A DNA stretch of 64,000 bases. Source: Pampus argenteus (lineage: Eukaryota; Chordata; Actinopteri; Scombriformes; Stromateidae). The notes below the pieces were generated by a model. That model was not told the DNA's origin. It saw nothing but the letters and a program-made list of their open reading frames with translations, and did no database searches. The DNA lies in assembly GCA_036937835.1 (NCBI GenBank), contig CM072876.1, forward strand, positions 5,575,001 to 5,639,000, read 5' to 3'. Made by a program: the position numbers and the translations under genes. Each line of letters starts with the position of its first letter. Within the stretch, counting starts at the first letter, position 1. Shown one piece after another: positions 60,701 through 64,000 of the stretch.

Positions 60701-62189
60701 ATGTTCATCTGTAAAAACTGAATTGAAGAAATTAGGCTGCAGATTGTAACTTGAGTGGCGATCAGATATTACGAGGCTGCAATTGATATAAGATGCTATA
60801 TTCAAGAACTGTGAACACGAAGCTTTATTTATTTTATTTTTTCTCGCCCTCAGGCTATAAGCACAGTGTGCGAGTGTGTGTATGCTGCATGCGTTCAGTT
60901 GTATGAGCTGCGTCTTTTGTAATTCAATCAAGCCTGCAAAGATTGTGCAATCATGTGAACACAACCAAAACGATTCCTCTTGAGTCTCTAATAGATTTCA
61001 TGGGAATGGTGGGTTGCCATAGCAAACGTCACTATAGCAAATGCCTCTGATGCGACAGCTTAACATTACCAGCATCGTTTATTTTCCTCTTTCTTTCTCT
61101 TTCTTTCAGTTTTTCCTTTTTCCCCCTGGTTCAGAAATGTGTGGAATTCAGTATTAGTCTATCATGGAGCAGGTGTGCCAGGTTCCATAACCTGTGATTG
61201 TCTTGTTTAGATAGTATAAAATGATTTCAGAGCACTAATGGTCTTCTGCAACACAGCACACACTTTGACTCCTCCACTGTCTACCAGCTCCCAGCTCAAC
61301 CCTTTCATGATACCCTACGTGTTGCACAGGGTCACACCCAAATATGACAAGCATGTAGCAGATGCAGACCATTAGCTCTGTCTTCCAATGCTAGGGACAT
61401 CGTTAGAAGCCACATGAAGACACTTTGAAGATTTTCTTGCTCTATGCAGCAAATGTGGTTTTCATCTCTGATCTCGCAGCCACGGCTGATTGAGAAGGAC
61501 AATATGCTACTGTTCAACTGAACCACAGCCACAGTGGACACAGGAAAAAAAAGCAAAGGCCCTTTCTTTTTATAGAAGCATCCAATAATATCTGGCGTTG
61601 CCATGTACGCCTCAGGGTCAAACTGTGTTTGTGTGTGTGAGGCTTGGAGCCGTCTGTACGTGGAACTGTGGGAAAGCATTTGTCTGTTACAAGAGGGGAA
61701 AATGGAAACGTCAGCTGTAAAGCAACCTGCACTTTATGATTGCAGTTGTCTCAAATATGCGCATACACACACACACACGCACACACCAGACTCCTTAGTC
61801 ATTTGTGGTGATGCCAGGTCATGGTGGGGAGAATAATCTACTACCCTAGAAGGAAATTATTATGTGCATGCTTACAACATAAACAGCAATTTTGATGACA
61901 TTTCCAATTCTGGTATGCATGTAGAATTTCAGGAACTGCATTTTTATAATGAGAAATAAATTAATTGATTTACACAGTGAATATTCTCCCATAAAATTAT
62001 GTGCTGGTGTAAAAAGAAAACAAAAAAACCCCCAGACTCAGACAGGGATACACAGACGTAAACAGACACACACATTGACTCCAGATGTCCTTTTCTTTGT
62101 ATTTCCTCCAGGATTCTACCACTGTGACCCCGGTGACTCTAACTGTCGACCCCAAAGGTTACTTCTTGTATTGGACCGACCAGAACAAG
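57611..62189 (+). CDS. plcb1: Phospholipase C beta-1, first two coding exons (partial)
   Basis: PLC-beta1 hydrolyses PtdIns(4,5)P2 to IP3 and diacylglycerol at the plasma membrane when activated by Gq-alpha or G-beta-gamma. The CDS joins 57611-57709 and 62112-62189 in phase 0, giving 59 residues: MAGAQPGVHALQLKPVSVPE, SLRKGNKFMKWDD, DSTTVTPVTLTVDPKGYFLY and WTDQNK. These match the PLC-beta1 N-terminus and first strands of its PH domain almost residue for residue; other PLC-beta isoforms begin differently. The first in-frame ATG is at 57611. The frame stays open upstream but without another ATG. The full protein is about 1200 residues, so most of the gene lies beyond 64000. It diverges from bmp2b. 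Confidence 0.94.
57975..57996. repeat. TG microsatellite
   Basis: A perfect TG run of about eleven units. Confidence 0.93.
61764..61787. repeat. CA microsatellite, one interruption
   Basis: A CA run broken by one CG. Confidence 0.9.
62112..62189 (+). CDS. plcb1: plcb1 coding exon 2 (PH domain start)
   Basis: Twenty-six codons, DSTTVTPVTLTVDPKGYFLY then WTDQNK, lie between acceptor TTTCCTCCAG and donor AAG|GTGAGA. The family sequence continues with ETE in the next exon, which is not found before 64000. Confidence 0.96.
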
Positions 62190-63736
62190 GTGAGACAATG
62201 CACAACAACTCAACTGTTTTGTTCTGGCCACACCTTGAAGCTTGCACTTGTCAATATCACCTAAAAGACACTGGCTGTTGTCCTAATCCATCAACTCTAT
62301 GGATACATTGACAGATTGACAGTAGTACTACAGCAAAACAACAAACACATGCAAAGTTAGTTAGAATTGTTGTCCTATCTCCATTTTGAAATCTGAAACA
62401 TAAATTAGCATAACAGTTGTTTGTTGCCCCAATCTGAATATTCTGACTGAGTTGTAAAGGAAATAAATGTATTTATTCCCTCACAGACATACAGTATAAT
62501 GAGCACCATAGTACTTTATGTTTTGTTTCTATCTATCTATCTATCATCTTTTTTGGCACAAATCTAAACAGGTTTCAGCAGAAAGTATACACTAGTGTGC
62601 ACCTGTAGGGACAGAATTGGAAAAAAAATTTGACCCTTGTGTTTACATGTTAGATTAGATAAAGTCAGCTGTCACTGAACTGACTTCTATAGTGTTTGAC
62701 TTGTGTTACAGTATTTCAGGCTTGGAAAGCTGATACATTCCCACAGTAAATGCATAATTTGTTCACTGATTGCACACAAACAGTTGTGCTGTCATTTAAT
62801 GATCCAGTACTCATTATTATGGCAACACCATTAAAATTATACTATGTTTTGATTGTAATAGTACATCGTTAGACATACATGTAGATGGATTGTATGTCAA
62901 CGTCACCGCCATAGTAATCTGGGCAACCTGCCATAGACTAGACTGATAAGATGCCTGAATCATGTGACGTGAATTTCATCATCAGCGTCTGCAGCTGTAT
63001 TACCCAATCAGAACCGAGCAGGATTATAAACATTTATTTATATATATATATATATTGTGCTGCTGTACAGACTACGTTCAGGATTACTCTATGTTGTGTC
63101 TTTGGCTTTATATATATTTTTTTTTTTATTACAAAGTATGTTATTTAATGACACTGACCCATCTTTTATAATCTTAGTAACACAGGATAGGAAAGAAAGG
63201 TTCTTTCTATCCTTTTAGACTGAAACCAGTGAAAGAGCAGCGTTGGAAAAGGGACAGAAATCTGAACTGCTGCACCTGCAGTGCTAAACTTGACACCTGT
63301 GAGAATATTCCATAGCACACTGTGTGTTTTCTCTCCCCCAGTTATGGCAAAGACTTTAATAATAACCAGGAACAAGGTTGTGAAACTTAAGATACTAGAT
63401 GCTATCAGACGCAACCTTATCAAGCATTTGACTTCCTCTCATTTTGACCTTGAAAGTATGTGTGTCATTGGCACAGGCTACAATAGTTTTGTCCCGTTGT
63501 TTAATGCTCTGGTTTTTTTGTATTTACATAAAACTACAAGTCTGCCCATCCAGTACCTATATTCTCAACAGGCTTAACATGTTCCTGTTCTAATTGTGTG
63601 TATATCTGTATCAGCAACAGCAGTCGGAGGTAAACTAATTAATAGCTAACATTGATTTTATGTTTACCCAGATGAGGGTATTTTACTGAGGCCATACTAA
63701 AGCGTAGACAGGAGTGCTGACCAAGATGTTTCCTCT

Positions 63737-63774
<38 letters not shown>

Positions 63775-64000
63775 TACTACTGTTAGGACCGTGGTGAACC
63801 TACAATAGGACCACAAGTGGAAATAAAAAAATCAAACATAGCAGCCGGAGCCCTGTCACGTGGACGTTCAGTTGCACATGCTTGTCAATAGTAAAGCTGC
63901 CCTAAAAGTGTTTGGGCCACAATTGAAGATTGTTCTCCAGTCACTGAACCCTCATATTATTTAATATATGGCCTATTAATTACTACAATAACCACAACAC
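62190..64000 (+). other. plcb1: plcb1 intron 2 (5' part)
   Basis: The intron begins GTGAGA and continues past the window. It holds short CTAT and AT repeats and an AC microsatellite. No exon matching the next PLC-beta1 segment is visible. Confidence 0.8.
63739..63768. repeat. AC microsatellite, 15 units
   Basis: A perfect AC run. Confidence 0.96.

Larger units (their letters stand above)
57710..62111 (+). other. plcb1: plcb1 intron 1
   Basis: A 4.4-kb intron from GTAAGT to TTTCCTCCAG. It contains a TG microsatellite (57975-57996) and a CA microsatellite (61764-61787). No other gene is recognised in it. Confidence 0.9.

Overview
This window is nuclear DNA from a ray-finned fish, probably a percomorph-like teleost. 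The evidence is vertebrate intron/exon structure, AT-rich intergenic DNA with CA/GT microsatellites, fragments that read like common teleost dispersed repeats, and three vertebrate genes whose closest look is to fish orthologues. The species is not identified. Only a few percent of the window is protein-coding.

Layout: (1) 1-3346, minus strand: the 5' half of fermt1 (kindlin-1). Seven coding exons encode exactly 300 residues from the start Met into the F2 region; the rest lies beyond base 1. (2) About 4.6-5.6 kb: the fermt1 upstream/promoter zone. It has an ETS-type site, a consensus RFX X-box and a strong plus-strand splice donor, and exon-like segments at 7635-7681 and 10102-10120 suggest an undescribed divergent transcript. 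(3) About 5.7-27.3 kb: non-coding, with old repeats and possible enhancers. (4) 27365-33560, minus strand: bmp2b complete, with a non-coding first exon, two coding exons (422-residue precursor) and an AU-rich 3'UTR. (5) About 33.6-57.2 kb: a second non-coding stretch with microsatellites, repeats, hairpins and possible regulatory blocks. (6) 57.3 kb to the end, plus strand: promoter and first two coding exons of plcb1, with a 4.4-kb intron between them and the next intron running off the window.

bmp2b and plcb1 are divergent (head to head). fermt1 and bmp2b point the same way. As I recall the human 20p12 map, the order is FERMT1-BMP2-HAO1-TMX4-PLCB1. That synteny supports the calls, and HAO1 and TMX4 are not visible between bmp2b and plcb1 here. 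The three genes do not form one pathway: kindlin-1 activates integrins, Bmp2b is a secreted morphogen, and PLC-beta1 is a Gq effector. The flanking non-coding stretches are most simply read as a bmp2b regulatory landscape, which is inference.

I found no sign of a new multi-gene system, CRISPR array, intact mobile element or RNA gene. The best leads are the possible divergent transcript upstream of fermt1, a hairpin that buries the bmp2b 5' splice site, two related repeat copies flanking bmp2b, a Ser/Asn-rich insertion in the Bmp2b prodomain, and strong foldbacks at 53.2 kb and 57.0 kb.
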